Below, in pieces: positions 1-7,128 of a stretch of 13,941 nucleotides of DNA; the stretch's first letter is position 1, and every line of letters starts with the position of its first letter. This stretch comes from CAIYRG01 sp035577685 (GTDB lineage Bacteria > Pseudomonadota > Alphaproteobacteria > Micropepsales > Micropepsaceae). Below the pieces are notes generated by a model. The model ran no database searches, was not told the origin of the DNA, and saw only the letters and a list, made by a program, of their open reading frames with translations. Position numbers and translations under genes: made by a program. The stretch lies in the NCBI GenBank assembly GCA_035577685.1, contig DATLVC010000361.1, positions 1 to 13,941 of the forward strand. Reading direction: 5' to 3'.

Positions 1-2
1 CG

Positions 3-383
3 CCCGGCGGCAACGCCGAGAAACCCATCCGCCCCCATTTCCACAAGGGCTCGCGCGATGCCGAAATCGCGCCCGAACTGGCACCGGCCACCGGCGACGT
101 GGTGGTTCCCAAGCAACGCTGGAGCTCGTTCTTCCAGACCAATCTGGACCTGCAATTGCGGGTGCGCGGCATCGACACGATTGTCATCGCCGGCGGCTCC
201 ACCGATGTCGGCATCGCCAGTACCGTTTTTGCGGCGCGCGATCTCGATTATGGCATCGTCGTGGTGCGCGATTGCTGCTATTCCACGCGCGGACCCAACA
301 ATGATTTCTTCATGGATCGCGTATTCCCCCGCATGGCGCGCGTAATGAGCGTCGATCAGGCTGTGGCCCTGATGATCGCGTGA
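3..383 (+). CDS. Isochorismatase-fold hydrolase, C-terminal part (5' end outside window)
   Basis: The reading frame is open from the left edge and ends at TGA 381-383, giving 126 visible residues. The family is recognisable from the catalytic-lysine stretch (PKQRWSSFF, Lys at visible residue 37), then the strand/turn IVIAGGSTDVGIAST and the RDLDYGIVVVRDCC segment. In cysteine hydrolases of this fold (nicotinamidase, N-carbamoylsarcosine amidase) the nucleophile sits in a T-x-x-C turn. Here the matching residue is glycine (visible residue 70, codon 210-212), so a cysteine thioester mechanism is unlikely. True isochorismatases such as PhzD also lack the cysteine, so vinyl-ether hydrolysis or another non-covalent reaction is possible. 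The catalytic Asp would lie upstream and cannot be seen. The stop overlaps the next ATG by one base, so it shares the transcript with the downstream hydrolase and cof genes. Fold is confident; substrate unknown. Confidence 0.85.
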   Translation, partial: PGGNAEKPIRPHFHKGSRDAEIAPELAPATGDVVVPKQRWSSFFQTNLDLQLRVRGIDTIVIAGGSTDVGIASTVFAARDLDYGIVVVRDCCYSTRGPNNDFFMDRVFPRMARVMSVDQAVALMIA

Positions 384-1195
384 TGCCAATGGCTGAGGCG
401 GTCGCAAGCGAAACCCTGATATGCCCCGGCGGGATGCCGGCTTTCCTCGCGCGGCCCGAATCCGCCGGCCGCCATCCCGTGGTGGTGCTAATGCATGAGC
501 GTTACGGGCTTGTGCGCCACACCGAAGATCTGGCGCGCCGCTGTGCCTCGGATGGATTTGTCGTGCTGGCGCCGAATTTCTTTTACCGGCACCCGGACCA
601 GGTGGCGCTGAACACCGGCGATTCCCGCTATGACATGACCGATCCGGAATCGGTGGAGCTGCTGAAGGCGGCGCTGGCGGCGCTGCAGAACCACCCCGCT
701 GCCGATGTGAGCAAAATCGCGGTCGCTGGCTATTGTCAGACCGGACGGCATCCGCTCGTTTTCGCGGCCGAGGTGAAAATGCAGGCTGCAATCGTGTGGT
801 ACGGCGCGGCCGCCAAGCGCGAGTGGCAGGTGACACCAGCCCAGCCCGTGGTACTAGATGACATCATCGCGCGCATCGATTGCCCGGTCTTCGGCGCCTT
901 CGGATCGGACGATCACATCATTTCCGTGGACGATGTGCGCCGGTTCCGTGACAGCCTCGAAACGCACAAGAAATCCTATGACATCCATCTCTATGCCGGC
1001 GCACCGCATGGCTGGCTGAACGACACCATGCCCGGCCGCTACCGCAAGGCCCAAGCCGACGCCGCCTGGGCCGCGCAACAGGCTTTTCTGAAGGCCGTGT
1101 TTGCAGGCGCATGGCCGCGGAATCGCGTGTGCTGGCGGTTCGACAGCGCGTTCGGGCGGGATTACGATTTCGCCAAGAACCGGCGTCAGGAATGA
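383..1195 (+). CDS. Dienelactone hydrolase family protein
   Basis: An alpha/beta hydrolase of the dienelactone hydrolase (carboxymethylenebutenolidase) family, predicted cytosolic, 270 residues from ATG 383 (a GTG at 380 and an ATG at 389 are alternatives). Numbered from the GTG, it shows a nucleophile elbow GYCQTG with Cys119, acid Asp177/178 in GSDD, and His210 in GAPHGW; the HERYGL stretch (Glu40) matches the active-site Glu of classical DLH. Two features differ from the classical enzyme of about 236 residues: the usual C-x-G-G elbow reads C-Q-T-G, and there is a C-terminal extension ending in YDFAKNRRQE. The ATG uses the A of the preceding TGA, and the stop lies one base before the cofG ATG, so it is translationally coupled on both sides. 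Family members hydrolyse lactones and related esters. The substrate here is unknown; a product of F420-dependent chemistry is an inference from position. Confidence 0.9.
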   Translation: MPMAEAVASETLICPGGMPAFLARPESAGRHPVVVLMHERYGLVRHTEDLARRCASDGFVVLAPNFFYRHPDQVALNTGDSRYDMTDPESVELLKAALAALQNHPAADVSKIAVAGYCQTGRHPLVFAAEVKMQAAIVWYGAAAKREWQVTPAQPVVLDDIIARIDCPVFGAFGSDDHIISVDDVRRFRDSLETHKKSYDIHLYAGAPHGWLNDTMPGRYRKAQADAAWAAQQAFLKAVFAGAWPRNRVCWRFDSAFGRDYDFAKNRRQE

Positions 1196-1196
1196 A

Positions 1197-2408
1197 ATGA
1201 GCCTCGCCCCCGCCGCAACGCCCGAGATTCGCCAGGAGACGCAGTTCGCCACGGGCGTGGCACGTGCGCTTGCGCGCGGGGAAGAGGGGCATGGCATTTC
1301 GCGCGATGACGCGCTGTTGCTGCTCGAGCATGCGCCAACGCACGCGCTGCTCGCCGCGGCCGCGAATCTGCGCGACCGGGTGAAGGGCCGGATCGTCAGT
1401 TATTCCAAAAAGATATTCATCCCGCTGACGCATCTCTGCCGCGATTATTGCGGCTATTGCACCTTTCGCGCCGATCCGAAGGAAGGCCATCCTGCCTATA
1501 TGAGCCCGGACGAAGTGCTGGCCGCCGCCGAAGCAGGCCGCCGTGCCGGCTGCAAGGAAGCGCTCTTCAGCCTCGGCGACCAACCCGAGCGGATTTTTCC
1601 GGAAGCGCGCGCATTCCTGAACCGGCTCGGCTTTGCCACCACGCTCGATTATCTCGTCGCCATGACGAAGCTGGTCGTCGAAAAGACCGGGCTGCTGCCC
1701 CATTCCAATCCCGGCCTGATGGACGCGGACAATCTGGCGCGGCTGCGCGAAACCAATATCAGCCTCGGCCTGATGCTGGAATCGGTGAGCCCGCGCCTGC
1801 GCCACAAAGGCGCCGCGCATTGGCGCGCGCCGGACAAAGCCCCCGCACTGCGCTTGCGCACCATCGAAGAAGCGGGCCGGCAGAGCATCGCCTTCACCAC
1901 AGGCATCCTCATCGGCATTGGCGAGACGGCGGAGGAGCGCGTGGACTCGCTGTTCGCCATTCGCCGCCTGCACGAGAATTACAGCCATATCCAGGAAGTG
2001 CTGATCCAGCCTTTCCGTGCCAAGGCCGACACGCGGATGGCCGGCGCCTGCGAACCCGATCTCGACGAGTTGCAGCGCACGCTCGCAATCGCGCGACTGA
2101 TCCTGGGCGACATGAACGTGCAATCGCCGCCCAATCTGGTGGCCGAGGATTTTCCTCAGCTGCTGGCCGCCGGCATCAATGATTGGGGCGGCATTTCGCC
2201 GGTGACGAAGGATTTCATCAATCCCGAAGCCGCTTGGCCACAGATCGCCATTCTGGATGCGCGCTCCGCCGAGGCAGGATTTCGATTGCGCGAAAGGCTG
2301 GCAATCTATCCCGAGTTCGCGCGCGACGGCAGGTTCGTCGACCCACGGCTGACGGCGCAATTGGACCATCATCGCGGGCCGGATTTTTATGCCAAAGAGG
2401 AACCGTAA
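1197..2408 (+). CDS. cofG: FO synthase subunit CofG (7,8-didemethyl-8-hydroxy-5-deazariboflavin synthase)
   Basis: Radical SAM enzyme of 403 residues. With CofH it builds the deazaflavin chromophore FO of coenzyme F420; CofG performs the final radical cyclisation of the tyrosine-diaminouracil adduct. The [4Fe-4S]/SAM motif CRDYCGYC (Cys81, Cys85, Cys88) follows IPLTHL, as is typical of CofG. Further along are FSLGDQPE, LPHSNPG and TTGILIGIGET, characteristic of FO synthase subunit 1, and a C-terminal NDWGGISPVTKDFINPE segment. The open frame extends back to 1101, inside the preceding gene, but ATG 1197 is chosen because it directly follows the upstream stop (TGA 1193-1195) and gives the usual protein length. 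The stop TAA 2406-2408 abuts the cofH ATG. Unlike actinobacterial FbiC, the two FO synthase halves are separate proteins here. Confidence 0.97.
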   Translation: MSLAPAATPEIRQETQFATGVARALARGEEGHGISRDDALLLLEHAPTHALLAAAANLRDRVKGRIVSYSKKIFIPLTHLCRDYCGYCTFRADPKEGHPAYMSPDEVLAAAEAGRRAGCKEALFSLGDQPERIFPEARAFLNRLGFATTLDYLVAMTKLVVEKTGLLPHSNPGLMDADNLARLRETNISLGLMLESVSPRLRHKGAAHWRAPDKAPALRLRTIEEAGRQSIAFTTGILIGIGETAEERVDSLFAIRRLHENYSHIQEVLIQPFRAKADTRMAGACEPDLDELQRTLAIARLILGDMNVQSPPNLVAEDFPQLLAAGINDWGGISPVTKDFINPEAAWPQIAILDARSAEAGFRLRERLAIYPEFARDGRFVDPRLTAQLDHHRGPDFYAKEEP

Positions 2409-3647
2409 ATGCTGAAAGCCATGGATCCTCGCTGGCAAGAGATTTCGCTGGACGCGGCGCTGTCGCACGCGAGCCGAAGCGTTGCGGCCATTCTGGACCG
2501 CGCGCTTGACGGACGCGAACTTGGTTTCGCTGACGGCGTGGCGCTGGGTGCGGTTGCAGGCGATGATCTTCTGGCGCTGGTGAAGACGGCCGATGAACTC
2601 CGCCGCCGCAAAATCGGCGATGTCATCACCTATGTGGTCAATCGCAATCTGAACTTCACCAATATCTGTTTCGTGGGCTGTGCCTTTTGCGGCTTCTCGC
2701 GCGGGCCCAAGGCCAAGGATGCCTATTTCCATTCGACCGAAACCCTGCTGCGGAAATCACGCGAAGCCGTGACACTGGGGGCGACGGAACTGTGCATCCA
2801 GGGCGGCCTGCCGCGCGATCTGGAAGGCCATTATTATGCCGGTCTCCTGCGCGATATTCACGATGTCCTCCCCGAACTGCATCTGCATGCGTTCTCGCCG
2901 ATGGAGATTTCCTATGGCGTGGAACGCACCGGTCTCACGCTCGACGAACATTTGCTGTCGTTAAAGGAGGCCGGTCTCGGCAGCATCCCGGGGACAGCGG
3001 CCGAAATTCTCGACGACGACGTGCGCGGCGATCTTTCCCCCAACAAGCTGAATGTGGCACGCTGGGTCGAAATCATTCGCGCCGCGCATCGGCTCGGGAT
3101 TCCATCCACTTCGACCATGATGTACGGCCACACCGAAACGCCGGCGCATTGGGTGCGTCATATGCTGCTCTTGCGCGACATCCAGAAGGATACCGGAGGC
3201 TTCACGGAATTCGTGCCGCTCGGCTTCATCCATTCCGAGACGCGGCTGTTCCGCAAGGGACACGCCCGCGCGGGCGCATCGTTCGACGAGGATCTGATCG
3301 TGCATGCGCTGGCGCGGCTGATGCTGAACGAGACGATCCCCAATATTCAGGTGTCGTGGGTGAAGCTCGGCTTCCCCGGCTCGCTCGCCTGCCTGCAGGC
3401 CGGCGCGAATGATTTTTCCGGCACGCTGATGGAGGAAAGTATTTCGAAAGCGGCCGGTGCCGATTATGGCGAGAGCGTGCTGCCGGGGGAATTGCGCAGC
3501 CTGATCCGCGCAATCGGGCGCGTGCCGGCCGAACGCACCACGCTGTATGACATCCGGCGGCGGTTTGACGAACCCGATGCGGAGGAACGCCTGCCGGTGG
3601 AGCGCATGCCGATGGCAAGGCCCTTGCCGCTCGGTGCCGGCTACTGA
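2409..3647 (+). CDS. cofH: FO synthase subunit CofH (aminouracil-tyrosine 4-hydroxyphenyl transferase)
   Basis: Second radical SAM half of FO synthase, 412 residues. It joins the tyrosine-derived 4-hydroxybenzyl radical to 5-amino-6-ribitylaminouracil, giving the adduct cyclised by CofG. The cluster motif CFVGCAFC (Cys87, Cys91, Cys94) is preceded by NRNLNFTNI. Other family landmarks are LCIQGGLP, LHLHAFSPMEI, the LGSIPGTAAEIL stretch and STSTMMYGH, then GFIHSETRLF and a C-terminal GANDFSGTLMEESISKAAGA segment. ATG 2409 starts immediately after the cofG stop with no gap. A second in-frame ATG at 2421 would also fit the family length and lies downstream of a better-spaced purine tract. Paired synthesis with cofG is expected from the junction. 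Confidence 0.97.
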   Translation: MLKAMDPRWQEISLDAALSHASRSVAAILDRALDGRELGFADGVALGAVAGDDLLALVKTADELRRRKIGDVITYVVNRNLNFTNICFVGCAFCGFSRGPKAKDAYFHSTETLLRKSREAVTLGATELCIQGGLPRDLEGHYYAGLLRDIHDVLPELHLHAFSPMEISYGVERTGLTLDEHLLSLKEAGLGSIPGTAAEILDDDVRGDLSPNKLNVARWVEIIRAAHRLGIPSTSTMMYGHTETPAHWVRHMLLLRDIQKDTGGFTEFVPLGFIHSETRLFRKGHARAGASFDEDLIVHALARLMLNETIPNIQVSWVKLGFPGSLACLQAGANDFSGTLMEESISKAAGADYGESVLPGELRSLIRAIGRVPAERTTLYDIRRRFDEPDAEERLPVERMPMARPLPLGAGY

Positions 3648-3649
3648 CC

Positions 3650-4585
3650 ATGCGCGTCGTCGTGCTCACGGGCGGGGTCGGCGGATCGAAGCTCGCGCTC
3701 GGGCTGGCCCGCGTGATGGACCCGCGCGATCTCACGATCATCGCCAATACCGGCGATGACGTCGTGATGCATGGGCTGCACGTGTCGCCCGATCCCGACA
3801 TTCTCATCTACACGCTGGCTGGCGCGGTGAATCCGCAAATGGGCTGGGGCTTTCAGGACGAGACATTCCGGGTTGCGGAGGGACTCGCCCGCTATGGGCG
3901 GCCCATCTGGTTCAATCTGGGCGACCGCGACCTCGCGACCCATATCCACCGCACGGCCATGCTGAAGGACGGCGCGACATTGTCGCAAGCGATCGAGTCC
4001 ATTCGGCTCGCGCATGGCGTGGCCCTGCGCATTCTGCCGATGAGCGACGCGCCCATCCCGACGATGCTGCTAACCGATGAAGGGCGCATGCATTTGCAGG
4101 ATTATTTCGTGCGGCGGCGCTGCGAGCCGCGTCTGACCGGCATCGAATTCGAGGGCGTCGCCGATGCAGCCGCCGCGCCCGGCGTGATCGAAGCGATCCG
4201 CGAGGCGGACGCCGTCATCATCGCGCCCAGCAATCCCTTGATCAGCATCGGTCCGATTCTGGCCGTGCCGGGTATAGGCGACGCGCTTTGCGACGCGCGG
4301 CGGCGCGTGATGGCGGTGTGTCCTCTGGTCGGGGGAAAATCACTGAAAGGACCATCGGACAAGATGATGGCGGAGCTCGGCTATGATGTTTCGGCGGCCG
4401 GCGTGGCACGGCTGTACCGCGATATCTGCTCCATATTCGTCATCGACGAAACCGATGCCGATGAAATTCCTACCATCGCGGACATGGGCGTGAAACCTCT
4501 CGTCTTGCCAACCGTGATGCGCACGCTCGAAGACAAAGAGCGGCTGGCGCGGGCGATCTTGCGCGAGGCGGAAGCGCGCCTATGA
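3650..4585 (+). CDS. cofD: 2-phospho-L-lactate transferase CofD
   Basis: Transfers the phospho-lactyl (or phosphoenolpyruvyl / phosphoglyceryl) group from the guanylylated donor made by CofC onto FO, forming F420-0 or dehydro-F420-0. The protein has 311 residues, the usual size. It begins with the nucleotide-binding loop GGVGGSK (residues 8-14), then NTGDD (33-37) and the DPD region (48-50) implicated in metal and FO binding. Next come WFNLGDRDLATH (87-98), APSNPLISIGPIL (192-204) and GGKSLKGPSDKM (228-239), all conserved in CofD/FbiA. ATG lies two bases after the cofH stop. The 3' end overlaps cofC by four bases (ATGA). No key residue appears missing. Confidence 0.97.
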   Translation: MRVVVLTGGVGGSKLALGLARVMDPRDLTIIANTGDDVVMHGLHVSPDPDILIYTLAGAVNPQMGWGFQDETFRVAEGLARYGRPIWFNLGDRDLATHIHRTAMLKDGATLSQAIESIRLAHGVALRILPMSDAPIPTMLLTDEGRMHLQDYFVRRRCEPRLTGIEFEGVADAAAAPGVIEAIREADAVIIAPSNPLISIGPILAVPGIGDALCDARRRVMAVCPLVGGKSLKGPSDKMMAELGYDVSAAGVARLYRDICSIFVIDETDADEIPTIADMGVKPLVLPTVMRTLEDKERLARAILREAEARL

Positions 4586-5220
4586 AGGCGATCCTCATTC
4601 CGGTGAAGACGTTCCGCGATTCCAAGACACGGCTGGCGCCGCATTTCTCCGCAGACGCGCGTGCGGCCCTGGCGGATGCCTTATGTGAAGATTTCTTCCG
4701 CGTCGTCGCGCACGTGACCGGCGCGACCCGCGTATTCGTGGCAAGCCACGAACCCGTCGCCCTGGAGCGCGCTCGCTCACACGGGTGGGACATTATCGTC
4801 GAAACCGAGCAAATCTCCGAAAGCCGTTCCGTCGATGCCGCTTCGCGGTTTTGCGAGGCGCAGGGCGTGAATGCCCTGCTGCGTCTTCCCATGGACCTGC
4901 CGCTGATTACCGCCGACGACATCGATGCGCTTCTGGCGGAAAGCGAAAACCCGCCCTTCACCCTTCTTGTTCCTTCACACGATGGCACGGGCACGAATGC
5001 CCTGCTGCGTTCGGCGCCGACCTTGTTTCCGTCGCATTTCGGCCCCAACAGTCTGGCGCGCCATCTGGAAGAAGCCGAACGCCGCAACGCGCGGGTCAAA
5101 ATCCTGCGCAACGCCAATATCGGGTACGATGTCGACGAACTGGCCGACCTACGCGCGGTTGCCGGACGGATGCGGCACGACTCCGCCACCGCCCGATGGA
5201 TTTTGCGGCATCGGCCTTGA
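4582..5220 (+). CDS. cofC: Phospholactate / phosphoenolpyruvate / phosphoglycerate guanylyltransferase CofC
   Basis: Nucleotidyltransferase of 212 residues that activates the three-carbon phospho-acid with GTP for CofD. Signature stretches are the N-terminal IPVKTFRDSKTRL (6-18), a nucleotide/metal-binding PMDLPL (103-108), SHDGTGTNAL (132-141) and FGPNSLARH (153-161). The second position of the common GD-x-PL motif reads MD-L-PL, a mild variation. It overlaps cofD through ATGA and ends the + strand cof run. It is not fused to another F420 enzyme. The donor used (2-phospholactate, PEP or 3-phosphoglycerate) varies between bacterial lineages and cannot be decided from motifs read by eye. Confidence 0.95.
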   Translation: MKAILIPVKTFRDSKTRLAPHFSADARAALADALCEDFFRVVAHVTGATRVFVASHEPVALERARSHGWDIIVETEQISESRSVDAASRFCEAQGVNALLRLPMDLPLITADDIDALLAESENPPFTLLVPSHDGTGTNALLRSAPTLFPSHFGPNSLARHLEEAERRNARVKILRNANIGYDVDELADLRAVAGRMRHDSATARWILRHRP

Positions 5221-5300
5221 ACGGATAAAATTGTCTCCCATATGCGCGCGATAGTGCTCGCTTTGCGGGAATCTGTGCTGGCAGTCGCGGCGCAGAAAAA

Positions 5301-5305
5301 GGGAG
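5301..5305 (+). promoter_or_regulatory. Shine-Dalgarno site of the OstA-like gene
   Basis: A GGGAG run ends seven bases before ATG 5313, following an A-rich stretch. It supports an independent start for the small secreted protein. The 92 bases between the cofC stop and this gene contain no other gene, and I see no convincing sigma70 promoter pair there. Confidence 0.6.
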
Positions 5306-5312
5306 ATTTTCC

Positions 5313-5594
5313 ATGAAGCAATGGATCTTGGCAGGAGTGGTTTGTTTGACGCTCATCGCCGGCGCAATGGGCGCTATCGCGCAATCGAACGTCAGTGTGT
5401 TTGCGGAGCAGAGCTATCGCGAAGGGCTGGTCGTGCGCTTTACACGTTTCGACGTCACGCTGGATGGCCGCCGGATCACAGCGGACGAAGCCGTTTATAA
5501 TCCGGAAACCGGGGAAACGGAGCTGCGTGGCAATGTCCATCTCGCACTGCCGCCGCATCTGAACAACAAGATGGCCCCGGGCACGGCGCACTAA
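5313..5594 (+). CDS. Small secreted OstA/LptA-like protein
   Basis: A 93-residue protein with a clear signal peptide: positively charged start MKQW, hydrophobic core through about residue 20, and a likely cleavage after AIA (residue 23). The mature part of about 70 residues carries a beta-rich stretch, FDVTLDGRRITADEAVYNPE, followed by ETELRGNVHLAL. This matches the repeat unit of the OstA/LptA/LptC periplasmic fold (a residue/strand pattern of tAdeavYn-p-tg-l-GnV). Full LptA has several such repeats over about 170 or more residues; here there is room for one or two. It has its own ribosome-binding site 92 bases after cofC and ends six bases from the convergent cofE. A role in LPS or lipid transport is only suggested by the fold. 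Why it sits among F420 genes is unclear. Confidence 0.75.
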   Translation: MKQWILAGVVCLTLIAGAMGAIAQSNVSVFAEQSYREGLVVRFTRFDVTLDGRRITADEAVYNPETGETELRGNVHLALPPHLNNKMAPGTAH

Positions 5595-5600
5595 GCCATA

Positions 5601-6353
5601 TTACCGAAACAAATCCTTCTCCGCCGGGCGGATGAGATCGCGTCCCGTTCCTGCGCGTGTCTTCGCCCGCACGCCCCGCACAATCGCAACCGGCACGCGA
5701 TCCGATTTGCCCATCACCAATTCTGTGGCCGACGCGATCTCGTCGGCGAACGCGATGATCGTCGCCTGCAGCACTTTGCCGTTCGCATCCCGCTCGCCGC
5801 GATAATCGATTAACGGCGCGACGCCCGCGACACCGAGCGCCACATTGACCAGGCCCTCGCGCCAGGGCCGGCCGAACGTGTCGGAGATGATGACGCCGAT
5901 ATCGGCGCCGAAAATAGCGCCCAGTTGCGAGTGAAGCCCGCGTGCCGACGCATCGGGATCGGCGGGCAGCAGGATGGCGGTTCCCTTGCCCGCGTTCGAA
6001 AGATCGATTCCCGCATTGGCGCAGACAAAACCGTGGCGCGTTTCGACTATGATGATGCCCCGCTCCATGCGGACAATGCGTTTGGATTCGCGCAGCACCA
6101 GCTCGATCACCCGCGCATCCTTGTCCCAATCTTTCGCCCAGGAAATCGCCTGCGTCGAAGGCGCAATCGTATCGAGCCGCACGATCTGCCCTTCCGCTTT
6201 CGACACGATCTTCTGCGCGATGACAAAGATGTCGCCATCCGCCGCGGCAAACGCTTGCGCGCGGGCAGCATCGGCAATCAGCCGCGCGAGATCATCACCC
6301 GACTTAATCTCGGGCAGGCCGGACAACGGAAAGATTTGGACGCCTGAATTCAC
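5601..6353 (-). CDS. cofE: Coenzyme F420-0:L-glutamate ligase CofE
   Basis: GTP-dependent ligase that adds the first L-glutamate and further gamma-linked glutamates to F420-0. The protein has 250 residues, the size of archaeal/proteobacterial stand-alone CofE, with no FbiB-type nitroreductase-like C-terminal domain. Motifs in order are AQKIVSKAEG (46-55), CANAGIDLSNAG (111-122), LPADPD (129-134), ISDTFGRPWREG (156-167, metal and nucleotide site) and DEIASATELVMGK (204-216). The start is GTG at 6353-6351; no ATG lies near it in frame and the upstream ribosome-binding site is weak, so the exact start is less sure. It converges on the OstA-like gene and diverges from npdG across 93 bases, so it is transcribed apart from cofGHDC. 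Confidence 0.95.
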   Translation of the reverse strand: MNSGVQIFPLSGLPEIKSGDDLARLIADAARAQAFAAADGDIFVIAQKIVSKAEGQIVRLDTIAPSTQAISWAKDWDKDARVIELVLRESKRIVRMERGIIIVETRHGFVCANAGIDLSNAGKGTAILLPADPDASARGLHSQLGAIFGADIGVIISDTFGRPWREGLVNVALGVAGVAPLIDYRGERDANGKVLQATIIAFADEIASATELVMGKSDRVPVAIVRGVRAKTRAGTGRDLIRPAEKDLFR

Positions 6354-6393
6354 CGGTCAACGCTCGCGATGCTGCCGAAACACTAGGGCAAAC

Positions 6394-6412
6394 CGTTGCC
6401 GAAAATGCAACG
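6394..6412. promoter_or_regulatory. Palindrome between divergent cofE and npdG, candidate operator
   Basis: Perfect six-base inverted repeat CGTTGC / GCAACG separated by the seven bases CGAAAAT, lying 41 bases upstream of cofE and 34 bases upstream of npdG. The octamer TGCCGAAA at 6397-6404, inside the palindrome, also occurs at 6373-6380. Placement in a short divergent gap is typical of a shared operator, but no regulator gene is in the window, so function is inferred. Confidence 0.4.
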
Positions 6413-6446
6413 CCGTGACACAACCGGAAAAGATCGGGGAGTGCAT

Positions 6447-7117
6447 ATGACCATAGAGAAAATTGCCATCATCGGGGGCGCTGGGGAACTCGGGTTCGGG
6501 CTGGCGCTGCGCTGGGCGAAAGCTGGCGAGGATGTGACCATCGGCTCGCGCGATGCGGCCAAGGCGGCGGAAGCCGCGGCGCGCGTGAAGGCCGCGGTTT
6601 CGCACGCGAAAATCGCGGGCCTTGACAATGTGCAAGCCGCGGCGGCCGCGACGGTTGTGGTGCTGGCAGTGCCGTTCTCGGCGCAGGCCGGAATTTTGAA
6701 GAGCATCAAGCCCGCGCTCAAAACCGCGATGCTAGTGGATGCGACCGTGCCCTGGCCGCGACGGTGGGCGGGCGACCGACGCGGATGCTGGGCGTGTGGG
6801 AAGGTTCGGCTGCGCAACAGGCCGCCGGGCTCGTGCCGGGCGTGGCGGTGGTGTCGGCGTTCCACAATTTGTCGGCGGAGATGCTGCACGATCTGGATAT
6901 GAGCCTCGATTGCGACATCCTGGTTTGCGGCGACGATGCAGCGGCGAAGGAGCGGCTGTCGGCGCTGGTGACACTCATTCCGGGCTTGCGGCCGCTCGAT
7001 GCGGGGCCGCTGGAAATGTCGCGCATCGTCGAAAGCATGACCGCGCTGATGATCTCGCTCAACCGCCGCTACAAGACGCACCACTCAGGGATCAAGATCA
7101 CGGGCCTGAACGCGTAG
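6447..7117 (+). pseudogene. npdG: F420H2:NADP+ oxidoreductase (NpdG/Fno type), split by a frameshift
   Basis: Enzyme family that passes hydride between NADPH and F420, so it would supply F420H2 to reductases. The first part, from ATG 6447 (GGGGAG site five bases upstream), has the Rossmann loop IIGGAGELGFGLALRW and the NADP-selecting GSRD, and reads to MLVDATVP. The family sequence then continues in another frame from 6752: LAATVGGRPTRMLGVWEGSA, SAFHNLSAEMLHD, CGDDAAAKE, PLDAGPLEMSRIVESMTAL, to TAG 7115-7117. One extra C at 6750-6752 would join both halves into about 223 residues, the normal length. As read, the first frame runs out of homology and stops at 6902, and the second half could start only at GTG 6764. 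Both halves look otherwise intact, so the lesion is either recent or a sequencing error. Divergent from cofE. Confidence 0.9.
6750..6752 (+). other. Frameshift point in npdG (C run one base short)
   Basis: The sequence reads GTG CCC TGG. With one more C it would read GTG CCC CTG GCC GCG ACG, giving VPLAAT and restoring the family frame. The site does not match an X-XXY-YYZ slippery heptamer and has no obvious stimulatory structure, so programmed -1 frameshifting is less likely than an indel or a homopolymer read error. Confidence 0.75.
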
Positions 7118-7128
7118 CGATGTTTTTG

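Noticed and set aside
918..2732. A 604-codon open frame on the - strand
   Set aside because: It is antisense to the DLH gene, cofG and the start of cofH, all of which have clear family motifs. Its Arg/His-rich translation has no recognisable domain, as expected for a shadow frame in GC-rich DNA.
6745..6770. Programmed -1 frameshifting in npdG
   Set aside because: No slippery heptamer or clear downstream structure is present, and members of this family are normally encoded in one frame; an indel in a C run is simpler.
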